Shown here piece after piece: positions 15,877 through 24,218 of a DNA stretch of 43,867 nucleotides. Positions within the stretch are counted from its first letter, which is position 1; every line of letters begins with the position of its first letter. The stretch is from contig DKTR01000091.1 of the NCBI GenBank assembly GCA_002473385.1, positions 1-43,867 of the forward strand. Direction: 5' to 3'. Under the pieces are notes generated by a model that worked only from the letters and a program-made list of their open reading frames with translations, was not told the origin of the DNA and ran no database searches. The stretch is from Lachnospiraceae bacterium UBA7225. GTDB lineage: Bacteria > Bacillota > Clostridia > Lachnospirales > Lachnospiraceae. Both the position numbers and the translations under genes were made by a program.

Positions 15877-17280
15877 ATGGAAAAGAATACGAAACGCGGG
15901 AACTTTACAGGACAATTAGGGTTTGTATTAGCGGCGGCAGGAAGCGCGGTCGGCCTTGGAAATATATGGAGGTTTCCCTATCTGGCGGCAAAGGATGGGG
16001 GCGGCGTATTTCTTCTGTGCTATGTGGTTTTGGCACTGACGTTTGGCTTCACACTGCTGACGACAGAGATCGCTATTGGAAGAAAAACAGCGCAGAGCCC
16101 TTTGACTGCTTATAAAAAGATTCATCCGAAGTGGGGATTTATAGGAATTTTCGCCTGCCTGGTACCGATTATCATTTTACCGTACTATTGCTCTATCGGC
16201 GGATGGGTATTAAAATATCTGACTGTATTTTTAACAGGAGGAGGCACGGCGGCGGCCCGGGAGGGGTATTTTTCAGGATATATTTCCGGAATCTGGCAGC
16301 CCATTGGCTGGATGATCGTTTTCCTGCTTCTGACTGCATGTGTTGTATACAGCGGAGTGAATAAAGGAATAGAGAGCTACAGTAAAGTGCTGATGCCGGT
16401 ATTGCTGATGCTTGTTATAGGGATTTCCGTCTTTTCCCTGACAATTTCCCATACGGATGCGCAGGGAGTTACCAGGACAGGTCTTCAGGGTTTAAAGGTT
16501 TATCTGATTCCTGACTTTACAGGAATGACATTCGGGAAATTCTGGGCAATCCTGATAGATGCGCTGGGGCAGCTTTTCTATTCTGTCAGCGTGGCAATGG
16601 GAATTATGATCACCTACGGATCCTATACGAAAAAGGAGACAAATCTGATTAATTCTATCAATCAGATTGAATTCTTCGATACGCTGGTAGCGATGCTTGC
16701 CGGCATGATGATTATTCCGGCAGTTTATACATTTACGGGAATGGAAGGAATGTCCGTAGGACCGGGACTTATGTTCGTTTCTCTGCCGAAAATATTTGAG
16801 GCAATGGGGAAAATGGGCGGTGTGATCGGCACATTGTTCTTTTTAATGGTGGCGTTTGCGGCGATTACCTCTTCGGTTTCGATAATGGAAGCAGTTGTTT
16901 CCAGTATCATGGACCGGTTCCATTTTTCCCGAAAGAAGAGTACGATTCTTGTGACCATATATGCGATTCTTGTAGGGACTATTGTCTGTCTGGGATATAA
17001 TCTGCTGTATTTTGAGTTCAGGCTGCCAAACGGGGCAGTCGCACAGATTCTGGATATTCTGGACTATATCAGTAATAATTGTCTGATGCCGCTTGTAGCG
17101 ATGTTTACCTGCGTTCTGATTGGCTGGATCGTAAAACCGAAAACAATCATTGATGAGGTAACGTCCGGCGGTTATAAATTCCAGAGACGGACGCTGTATA
17201 TTATTATGATTAAAATTGTTGCGCCTGTTATGCTGTTTGTACTGCTGCTGCAGTCAGTGGGGCTGATTCATTTCAATTAG
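15877..17280 (+). CDS. Na+-dependent NSS/SNF-family transporter (probable amino acid symporter)
   Basis: A 467-residue membrane protein with about 11 hydrophobic segments. The N-terminus carries the hallmark of neurotransmitter:sodium symporters: FVLAAAGSAVGLGNIWRFPY (about residues 17-36), which forms the unwound first helix and sodium site, followed by GGGVFLLCYVV. Bacterial members (MhsT, TnaT, LeuT types) import amino acids with Na+. The 467-residue length and 11 segments fit the MhsT-like group. AAAGGGAGG at 15863-15871 supports the start. It has its own promoter, lies between the two sugar modules, and converges on the response regulator gene. No direct link to sugar use is evident. Confidence 0.92.
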   Translation: MEKNTKRGNFTGQLGFVLAAAGSAVGLGNIWRFPYLAAKDGGGVFLLCYVVLALTFGFTLLTTEIAIGRKTAQSPLTAYKKIHPKWGFIGIFACLVPIIILPYYCSIGGWVLKYLTVFLTGGGTAAAREGYFSGYISGIWQPIGWMIVFLLLTACVVYSGVNKGIESYSKVLMPVLLMLVIGISVFSLTISHTDAQGVTRTGLQGLKVYLIPDFTGMTFGKFWAILIDALGQLFYSVSVAMGIMITYGSYTKKETNLINSINQIEFFDTLVAMLAGMMIIPAVYTFTGMEGMSVGPGLMFVSLPKIFEAMGKMGGVIGTLFFLMVAFAAITSSVSIMEAVVSSIMDRFHFSRKKSTILVTIYAILVGTIVCLGYNLLYFEFRLPNGAVAQILDILDYISNNCLMPLVAMFTCVLIGWIVKPKTIIDEVTSGGYKFQRRTLYIIMIKIVAPVMLFVLLLQSVGLIHFN

Positions 17281-17323
17281 TAATTAAGAAGCAGAACCGG
17301 ACGGTATACCAGAGATTAGCCGG

Positions 17324-18922
17324 TCATGGAATGAGCTTTTTCCCAATATACTCCTTCGGAGAAAGTCCGGTCTGCTTTTTGAATACCTTACTGAAGTAAT
17401 AAGGGTCACTGTAACCCAGGGCAGAAGCTACCTCGTTAATACGCGCGCCTGGCTGCAGCAGGAGCTGTTTGGCGTGGCGGATTTTGACCTGGGTGACACA
17501 TTCGGTAAATCCAATGCCGTTGTACTTTTTGAAAATCGTGGAAATATAGCCGCAGCTCACGTTAAAGCAGGAGGAGACGTCTGTCAGTGAGATCGGTTCC
17601 ATATAATGCTCTTCAATATACTTTAAAATTCCGGGAAGCAGCCAGTTCTTTTTGCTCTCAAAATCTTCCTTCACCTGGATACACAATTCATCAATATAAT
17701 TTTGAAACCATTCTGCCGCCTGGTCAGGGGTCCTGCATTTGTACAGATTGTAATAAGCAGTTCTTGCCTTAAAATCATCATTGGTGATTTCCTGTGACCC
17801 CTGGTAGGAAACCTGGATGAAATGAACAATATCGCTGCACATAGCGATGGCCTGCTCAGGGTCAGTAATATAATTACGGATCAGCTCAGGAATCTGATTC
17901 AGTACCCGGACGAGAGTAATTACGTCGTAATTGTTCAGGGAAGAGGTTAGTTCATCGCGGAGAATACTGATATTGAAAGGATGCCCCATACCGGTTTTCT
18001 GACCTGAAAAGAGGGAGATGGATTCCAGAGCCGAACAGCTCCGCAGGGCGGCTTTTGCTTCGTTAAAGGAAAGGCAGATCTGGTCAACAGACTGGACCAG
18101 CCGGCCAGCCCCTATCCAGTAAAGCACATTCTGGTAACGGTATACCATATCCTGTATGTGATGGATGCAGGGCAGCAGTGTTTTCTGATAAAATTTCGGT
18201 TCCTGCGCTTTTTCAATGTCAAAAGAAAAAATCAGGGCAAAGCTGTTGAAATCCCAGGGGATGACATGGCAGATCTGTCCCCAGTTTTTGCACAGTCCGG
18301 TAATCAGATTACAGATGTAGATCGGGGAAACCGCAGGCTGCTCCTCTCTGGCCAGGGGATTGCTAAAAAGCGCACAGGAATAGAAACTGCCCGGCAGGTC
18401 AATGGAGAGATCCTCCATCATATCCAGGATGGAATTGGGAGAATCAAACCAGTTGTTCAACAGTTTCAGAAAGAAATTGTCAACTAAGGTTATTTCCTCG
18501 CGATATTGCGCCGGATTATCATGAAAACGGACGGGACGGCTCTGATTAAGCTGGCAGACTGCCTTTTTCAGCGTATTTTTCAGGATTTCCGGGGTCAGTT
18601 CAATTTTCAGCAGATAGTCAAGAGCTCCCAGCTTGACAGCCTTCTGGGCATATCCAAATTCATCGTGGCAGGAGAGGATGATAAAAAGGGGCGGATAAGT
18701 ATTTTGCTCCTGTATCTGTTCCATTACCTGCAGACCATCCAGAATAGGAATATTAATATCCATCATTACCAGATCAGGATGATATTGATTAATTTTGTCG
18801 ATGGCCTCCGGTCCGGTACAGGCTGTGCAGACAATCTCGATATCCGTTTCGGTATAGTCGAGGATAGATGAAAGTCCCATCTGGATAAGAGGTTCGTCGT
18901 CAACAATAATCATTTTATACAT
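17324..18922 (-). CDS. Response regulator with AraC-type DNA-binding domain (YesN-like)
   Basis: A 532-residue two-component regulator. Residues 1-120 are the receiver domain: acidic pocket VDDE (D8-D9), phosphorylated D55 in LVMMDINIP, and a conserved Lys in YLLKIE. A middle region (about 130-420) of unknown structure follows. The C-terminal roughly 100 residues are an AraC helix-turn-helix pair, with ISLTDVSSCFNVSCGYISTI and the hallmark INEVASALGYSDPYYFSKVF. It would activate transport and hydrolase genes on phosphorylation by the adjacent kinase. The gene lies 84 bases downstream of the kinase gene and has an AAAGGAG site. The divergent module 2 genes are the obvious target (inference). 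Confidence 0.93.
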   Translation of the reverse strand: MYKMIIVDDEPLIQMGLSSILDYTETDIEIVCTACTGPEAIDKINQYHPDLVMMDINIPILDGLQVMEQIQEQNTYPPLFIILSCHDEFGYAQKAVKLGALDYLLKIELTPEILKNTLKKAVCQLNQSRPVRFHDNPAQYREEITLVDNFFLKLLNNWFDSPNSILDMMEDLSIDLPGSFYSCALFSNPLAREEQPAVSPIYICNLITGLCKNWGQICHVIPWDFNSFALIFSFDIEKAQEPKFYQKTLLPCIHHIQDMVYRYQNVLYWIGAGRLVQSVDQICLSFNEAKAALRSCSALESISLFSGQKTGMGHPFNISILRDELTSSLNNYDVITLVRVLNQIPELIRNYITDPEQAIAMCSDIVHFIQVSYQGSQEITNDDFKARTAYYNLYKCRTPDQAAEWFQNYIDELCIQVKEDFESKKNWLLPGILKYIEEHYMEPISLTDVSSCFNVSCGYISTIFKKYNGIGFTECVTQVKIRHAKQLLLQPGARINEVASALGYSDPYYFSKVFKKQTGLSPKEYIGKKLIP

Positions 18923-19006
18923 GAAAATCTCCTTTCTCTTCTGCTGCCGGAAGTATATAGATTATTTTGCCGGTACGAATTGCGAAAATCAGTGCAAAAT
19001 CTTTCA

Positions 19007-20770
19007 TTATGCGGAAACAAAGGGATAACGTACAATTACTTCTGTGTAGCAATTCAGCTTACTTCGTATCAGAATACCGTAGCGTTCTCCGTATTCCAGC
19101 TTTAATCTCCGGTCAATATTTTTTAATCCTATTTTCTTGAATAATAATTCTTCTGTGATATCCTCATCATGGTTTAGAATCTGATCAATCTGATCCTGGG
19201 AAATTCCTGATCCATTGTCGGTAATGTAGATAAGAATATCGTTATTTTCCCTGGTTACGTGAAGATGAATCTGCCCCGATTGCTGTTTTCCGCTGATGCC
19301 GTGGGTGATGGCATTTTCAATCAGCGGCTGCAGAGAAAATTTAAACACTTTACAGGAAAGCAGCGAGGGAGAATCAATGGTCTGAGAGTAGGTAAAGCTG
19401 TCTCCGTACCGGTAGCGCTGGATAGTAATATAATGCCCAAGAAGCTTCAATTCATCCTCCAGTGGAATTTTGGAGCTGGTGTTTTTTGATATGTGTTTCA
19501 TAATCTGACTCAGAGAATCCAGCATTTCCGTGATGCCAGGGGCGTTTTGCAGAATTGCCATCCATTTGATTGTACACAGTGTGTTATACAAAAAATGGGG
19601 ACTGATCTGGTTTTGCAGATTGATCAGCTCTAACTGCTGCTTTTCATGTTCATGATCCAGCTGCTGCTGTATCAGCCGGGAGATACTATCAGCCATATTG
19701 TTGATGCCCCGCCCGATATCACCGAACTCATCAGCTGTCTCCAGAGCCGGATTAATGGTAAAATCACCGCCGGAGATTAGTTCTAACTGCTGCCGGATAC
19801 GGGTAACCGGTACAGATACAATGCGGATCAGGAGATAATCCGCAAAAAGAAAGACCAGAATTACCATGATCAGATAGGGCAGCAGAATTTTGAGATATTT
19901 TCCATGAAGCAGATTTTCGTTTTCCGGAACTGTTTGCAAAATGATCCAGGGAGCGTTAGGAACTGTGACCCATATGACATCAGAGACGCCTCCTCCTGTT
20001 TCTGTTATGACACCGCAGGAAGGATCATCCGTGGATTTTTCCAGAGAAATGGATGTTTCGTGGAATTTGCCGTTTTCCAGACGGTAGGCGCTTTCCCCTA
20101 TTATCCAGTAATAGGTAGAGTGAAAGGTTTGCTGATTGTCCGACAGCTTATCCCTGACGATGTCGGGGGACACTGCAATATAAATCCAGCCATCAATGTT
20201 TCCTGAGTCCCGGTTGACAATGGGACGCACTACAGGCAGCGACCAGGCATCGGCACCGGAATAGTAAAAGGGCTCCTGGCGCAGTCCGATCCATTCATAG
20301 CCAGAGGCATTCAGAAGGTCTTCAAAATAGGGGAGGGAAACACATGCATCCTTGTCCTGAAGAAGACCGGAAGTTTTTCCCTGGATAATCACGTCATCAT
20401 TCTTGGAGCAGAGCACTAATTTCCTTATATAATTGTCAATGGAAGAATTAAATATTCTGGCATTCAGTGCTTCCCAGGCGGTCATGGATACCGGGTAGGA
20501 GGAGAAGGAGGAACGGCTGGCTCCGCTTGTGAAGCGGATTACTTCCTTATTTGTGGAGCAGAAGACGATTAGCTGATACAGAACCTCCAGTTCCCTTTCC
20601 AGATTAGAAGAAATCAGATGAAGATTGTAATTGATCGTCTGCCGCTGCTCCCGCTCCAGAGTGGATTTCATTGTTCCATTGATCTGCAGACTAAGGAGCA
20701 GAGCCAGCAGTAGTGAAATACTGGTGCATATGACGATGAGCTTGGTTTTTAGTGAGCGAAACAGTTGCAT
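19007..20770 (-). CDS. Membrane sensor histidine kinase (YesM-like, HisKA-type LytS family)
   Basis: A 587-residue kinase. It has one membrane helix near residues 10-31, an extracellular sensory domain (about 32-290), a second helix near 295-318, a HAMP segment (PVTRIRQQLELISGG...), the phospho-accepting H392 in QISPHFLYNT, an N-box (LIENAITHG), and a G-box (ITDNGSGIS). I place the start at 20770 because a GGGAGGGAG site precedes it; an upstream in-frame ATG at 20806 lacks one. It likely senses a sugar or binding-protein complex outside the cell and phosphorylates the AraC-type regulator encoded next. Confidence 0.93.
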   Translation of the reverse strand: MQLFRSLKTKLIVICTSISLLLALLLSLQINGTMKSTLEREQRQTINYNLHLISSNLERELEVLYQLIVFCSTNKEVIRFTSGASRSSFSSYPVSMTAWEALNARIFNSSIDNYIRKLVLCSKNDDVIIQGKTSGLLQDKDACVSLPYFEDLLNASGYEWIGLRQEPFYYSGADAWSLPVVRPIVNRDSGNIDGWIYIAVSPDIVRDKLSDNQQTFHSTYYWIIGESAYRLENGKFHETSISLEKSTDDPSCGVITETGGGVSDVIWVTVPNAPWIILQTVPENENLLHGKYLKILLPYLIMVILVFLFADYLLIRIVSVPVTRIRQQLELISGGDFTINPALETADEFGDIGRGINNMADSISRLIQQQLDHEHEKQQLELINLQNQISPHFLYNTLCTIKWMAILQNAPGITEMLDSLSQIMKHISKNTSSKIPLEDELKLLGHYITIQRYRYGDSFTYSQTIDSPSLLSCKVFKFSLQPLIENAITHGISGKQQSGQIHLHVTRENNDILIYITDNGSGISQDQIDQILNHDEDITEELLFKKIGLKNIDRRLKLEYGERYGILIRSKLNCYTEVIVRYPFVSA

Positions 20771-20796
20771 GATTTTCTCCCTCCCTCTTTTCCTGT

Positions 20797-20825
20797 ATTT
20801 TAGCATAATTCCATGTAAAGTAAAA
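20797..20825 (-). promoter_or_regulatory. Possible promoter of the kinase-regulator operon
   Basis: Reading leftward, TTTACT (20824-20819) or TTTTAC (20825-20820), a 16-17-base spacer, and TAAAAT (20802-20797). Transcription would start near 20790, 20 bases before the kinase start codon. Confidence 0.4.
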
Positions 20826-20830
20826 GGAAT

Positions 20831-20892
20831 ATGAAAAATTGACTAAAAAATGAAAATTTTCCATCCTATATATGGAGAGAATGTGAAAAATA
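20831..20892 (+). promoter_or_regulatory. Direct repeats in the divergent promoter region; candidate operator
   Basis: Three similar copies occur: ATGAAAAATT (20831-20840), ATGAAAATTT (20850-20859) and GTGAAAAATA (20883-20892). AraC-type regulators usually bind direct repeats about two helical turns apart; the first two are 19 bases apart. A TTGACT (20839-20844) and TATATA (20867-20872) are present but spaced 22 bases, consistent with an activator-dependent promoter. AT-richness makes chance repeats possible. Confidence 0.35.
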
Positions 20893-20989
20893 TACAGTTC
20901 TTATCGGGATAATTCTATGGCATTCTGAAGATAAAAGGGAGATAATGGAGATACCAAAAAACAGAGCAGTAAGAATAGAAAGGAGAAAG

Positions 20990-22276
20990 ATGAGAAACTG
21001 GAAGAAAAGATTAGGAGTATGTGTAACGGCTTCTATGGCAGTCGGATTAATGGCTGGTTATGGGATGACGGTATCTGCACAGGAGGACTGGGAGAGCGAA
21101 CCGGTTGTTTTGACAGCTACGATCGTGGATTACGCTACTTGCGGTTACTTCAAGGATGCAATGGATAAATTTACTGAAATGCATCCAAATGTAACCTTTG
21201 AGCCGATTGATATTCTGAACTCCGACTACATCGAAAAGGTGACCACAATGCTGGCAGGCGGAGAAGATATTGACTTGATTTATTCGAAGAATAACCAGCA
21301 GTATATGACGCTGGCTTCCAATGGACAGGTAGAAAATCTGATGCCTTACGTGGAGCGGGATAATGTAGACTTATCTATCTATGACGGCGCGGCCGAAAAG
21401 CTCACTCTGAACGGAGAAATTTATGGTCTGCCGTTTAGAAATGATCTCTGGCTCTTATATTACAATAAAACTTTATTTGATAAGGCAGGGGTGGATTATC
21501 CTACCGATGATATGACCTGGGACGACTGGGCAGTGATGTGCGAAAAAATGACCAGCGGCGAGGGAGTAGATAAGATATACGGAGGATATCTTCAGAACTG
21601 GCCGGCCAGTGTTCAGAATATGACCATTTGTGACGGCAAGCATACTACCATCGAGACGGATTATTCCTTTATGAAGGATGCATATGAGCGGGTTCTGGAC
21701 CTTCAGGACAAAGGCTATATCATGGATTATTCCACCATTTCCACGGGCAACCTTCATTACACCGGCTGCTTCTTTAACCAGCAGATTGCAACGGTATATC
21801 AGGGAACCTGGTTTAACACGTATCTGCTGGAACAGTCAAATGCAGGCGAACTGGATTTTGAATGGTCGATGGTAAAGGCACCGCATACAGCGGACGGTCA
21901 GTCAGGCGATGCGGTAGGCGCGGCTTTCCCCATGTGCGTTAATTCCAAATCCAAGAATAAAGAGGCGGCATGGCAGTTTGTGAAATTCCTGACCAGCGAA
22001 GAAGGGGCAAAGATTATTGCAGCAAACGGAGCGCTTCCGGCAGTACGTACGGATGAGATCATGGACATTTACATTCATCAGGAAGGATTCCCGGAGGATT
22101 GTGATAGTGCCTTTGAAGTGAATCAGATTTCTTTTGAGGTGCCGGTTCATGAAAAGAGCGGAACAATCGGAACAATTCTTAATGAAGAGAACAGTCTGAT
22201 TATGACAAAGAGCCTGTCGGTAGATGAGGGGCTGCAGGAACTGACAGATCGCGTTAATGAAGCATTGAACGAATAA
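20990..22276 (+). CDS. Sugar ABC transporter extracellular solute-binding protein (module 2)
   Basis: A 428-residue binding protein. ATG 20990 is chosen, with AAAGGAG at 20979-20985; an in-frame ATG at 20945 would add 15 charged residues before the signal peptide. The signal peptide starts MRNWKKR and ends near TVSA-QE. A lipobox-like LMAGY has Tyr where the lipid-bearing Cys would be, so the protein is not predicted to be a lipoprotein. The mature part has the family-1 pattern (DKFTEMHPNVTFEPI, then NSDYIEKVTTMLAGGEDIDL). It is expressed away from the two-component genes, which probably control it. The ligand is unknown. Confidence 0.9.
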   Translation: MRNWKKRLGVCVTASMAVGLMAGYGMTVSAQEDWESEPVVLTATIVDYATCGYFKDAMDKFTEMHPNVTFEPIDILNSDYIEKVTTMLAGGEDIDLIYSKNNQQYMTLASNGQVENLMPYVERDNVDLSIYDGAAEKLTLNGEIYGLPFRNDLWLLYYNKTLFDKAGVDYPTDDMTWDDWAVMCEKMTSGEGVDKIYGGYLQNWPASVQNMTICDGKHTTIETDYSFMKDAYERVLDLQDKGYIMDYSTISTGNLHYTGCFFNQQIATVYQGTWFNTYLLEQSNAGELDFEWSMVKAPHTADGQSGDAVGAAFPMCVNSKSKNKEAAWQFVKFLTSEEGAKIIAANGALPAVRTDEIMDIYIHQEGFPEDCDSAFEVNQISFEVPVHEKSGTIGTILNEENSLIMTKSLSVDEGLQELTDRVNEALNE

Positions 22277-22289
22277 TGAAAGAGATTTG

Positions 22290-22388
22290 GATGCCGTAAA
22301 AGCATTGACTGTCGCAATGCCTGGTGATATGAGCTGTCTGATAGATACCGGGCATTGCGGCTGATTCAAATTTTCCGGCATCTTTTTT
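22290..22388 (+). terminator. Large hairpin with T-tract between binding-protein and permease genes
   Basis: The outer stem GATGCCG (22290-22296) pairs with CGGCATC (22376-22382), followed by six Ts. An inner stem GCAATGCC (22314-22321) pairs with GGCATTGC (22351-22358) and is extended by further pairs. It resembles an intrinsic terminator. Because co-functional permease genes follow, partial read-through is likely, giving more binding protein than permease. Confidence 0.7.
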
Positions 22389-22423
22389 AAAAAAGGAAAG
22401 AAAGGGAAAGGAGATGACTGACT

Positions 22424-23314
22424 ATGAAGCTGCTGTCTTCTAGAAAAGCGAGGAATAATCTGGTAGCTTATTCCTTTATAGCTCCAAATTTCATCGGATA
22501 TCTGATTTTTACATTAATTCCCGTGTTCTTCACGTTGGTACTTTCTTTGTTTGACTGGAATGCGGGAGATCAGTTTTCCTTCGTCGGAATAAAAAATTAT
22601 GTAAGGATGATTCATAACAGCACTTTTAAAATTTCATTCTGGAATACAATCTATTATGCAATTGGTACAGTTCCGGTCACTATGGTGATTTCTCTGGGAC
22701 TGGCAAAGCTGCTGAATGCTCCGATAAAAGGAAGAACCGCCTTTCGTTCAGCCATATTTTTTCCACATGTAGCAGCGGTGGTAGCGATTGCGGCAGTATG
22801 GAATATGCTTTTTAATCCGGATATGGGGCCGGTAAATATGTTTTTAAAGGGACTTGGCATTTCGAATCCGCCCAGGTGGGCTGCCTCCACAGACTGGGCA
22901 ATGCCGGTGGTAATTCTGGCATCCATCTGGAGGAACGCAGGATATTATATGATTATTTATCTGGCGGGACTGCAGGGAATTCCCTATGAGCTTTATGAGG
23001 CGGCGAAAATGGATGGGGCATCAGGATGGCAGTCTTTTCGCAGGATTACGCTTCCCATGCTGACGCCAATTACCTTTTTTGTAAGTATTATGCTCACAAT
23101 TTCCTGCTTTAAGGTGTTTGATCTGATATACACCATGACAGAGGGAGGACCGGGAAGGGCGACCAATGTTCTGGTTATGCATATTTATCAAAGCGCTTTT
23201 ACGGAATATAAGTTTGGGTATGCCAGTGCAGTAGCTACGGTTCTCTTTGTGCTGGTGCTGGTGATTACTCTGATTCAGTTCAGAGGAGAAAAGAAATGGG
23301 CAAATAATATGTAA
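22424..23314 (+). CDS. Sugar ABC transporter permease, MalF/UgpA type (module 2)
   Basis: A 296-residue membrane permease with about six hydrophobic segments. It begins LVAYSFIAPNFIGYLIFTLI, and the EAA loop reads LYEAAKMDGASGWQSFRRIT followed by LPMLTP. AAAGGAG lies at 22407-22413, ten bases ahead of the ATG. It follows the attenuator-like hairpin and pairs with the next permease. No ATPase gene occurs here either, so both importers probably share one encoded elsewhere. Confidence 0.93.
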   Translation: MKLLSSRKARNNLVAYSFIAPNFIGYLIFTLIPVFFTLVLSLFDWNAGDQFSFVGIKNYVRMIHNSTFKISFWNTIYYAIGTVPVTMVISLGLAKLLNAPIKGRTAFRSAIFFPHVAAVVAIAAVWNMLFNPDMGPVNMFLKGLGISNPPRWAASTDWAMPVVILASIWRNAGYYMIIYLAGLQGIPYELYEAAKMDGASGWQSFRRITLPMLTPITFFVSIMLTISCFKVFDLIYTMTEGGPGRATNVLVMHIYQSAFTEYKFGYASAVATVLFVLVLVITLIQFRGEKKWANNM

Positions 23315-23348
23315 AATATGCTCCGGACGGATTGGAGGGAAAGAAAGC

Positions 23349-24176
23349 TTGAAAGCAAAACAACGTACTACAAAAATGATTATCTATATTTTATTGACAG
23401 GTATAAGTGTGATAATGCTGGTTCCCTTTGCCTGGATGCTGGTTTCCTCTTTTAAAATGAATAAGGATGTGTTTACATATCCTATTGAGTGGTGGCCGAA
23501 ACAGTTTACTACCGATAACTATGTGCGGATATGGCAGGAAATTCCGCTGCTTCAGTACTTTTTTAACACGACAAAGCTGACAGTGATTATTACTATGATA
23601 CAGCTTCTTACCAGTACCTTTGCTGCATATGCCTTCGCAAAGCTGGAGTTTCCAGGAAAAAATACACTGTTTCTGGCATACATCTGTACCATAGCGATGC
23701 CCTGGCAGTCCTATATGATCCCGCAGTTTATGATCATAAAAAAGCTGGGTCTGGTGAATACACATCTGTCACTGATTATTTTGCAGAGCTTTACTGCCTT
23801 CGGGGTATTTCTGATCCGGCAGTTTTATATGGAGATACCAAATGAAATATGCGAGGCGGCACGGATTGACGGTATGAGTGAGTATGGGATTTATGCTAAA
23901 ATCATGCTTCCTCTTTCAAAGCCGGTGATTGCCACCCTTACCATTTTTTCCTTTACCACGGTATGGAATGATTTTATGGGACCGCTGATCTACATTAATT
24001 CAGACCGGCTCAAGACGATACAGCTGGGGCTTCGCAGCTTTATCACGGAATATTCATCAGAATATTCTCTGATTATGGCAGGCTCGATTGTGGCGCTGAT
24101 ACCGATTTTGATTGTGTTTGCCTGTCTGCAGCAGTACTTCGTGGAAGGAATTGCGACTACGGGAGTAAAAGGATAA
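23349..24176 (+). CDS. Sugar ABC transporter permease, MalG/UgpE type (module 2), TTG start
   Basis: A 275-residue permease beginning with TTG: GGAGGG at 23334-23339 is correctly spaced, whereas the next in-frame ATG (codon 10) has no ribosome site. Membrane segments begin with MIIYILLTGISVIMLVPFAW. The EAA loop is EICEAARIDGMSEYGIYAKI followed by MLPLSKP, and the tail FVEGIATTGVKG is typical of MalG-type proteins. The gene completes the second importer. Confidence 0.92.
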   Translation: MKAKQRTTKMIIYILLTGISVIMLVPFAWMLVSSFKMNKDVFTYPIEWWPKQFTTDNYVRIWQEIPLLQYFFNTTKLTVIITMIQLLTSTFAAYAFAKLEFPGKNTLFLAYICTIAMPWQSYMIPQFMIIKKLGLVNTHLSLIILQSFTAFGVFLIRQFYMEIPNEICEAARIDGMSEYGIYAKIMLPLSKPVIATLTIFSFTTVWNDFMGPLIYINSDRLKTIQLGLRSFITEYSSEYSLIMAGSIVALIPILIVFACLQQYFVEGIATTGVKG

Positions 24177-24218
24177 GCCAGGAAAATAAATTTTTGAGCA
24201 TATCCGGGAGGAGCGAAC

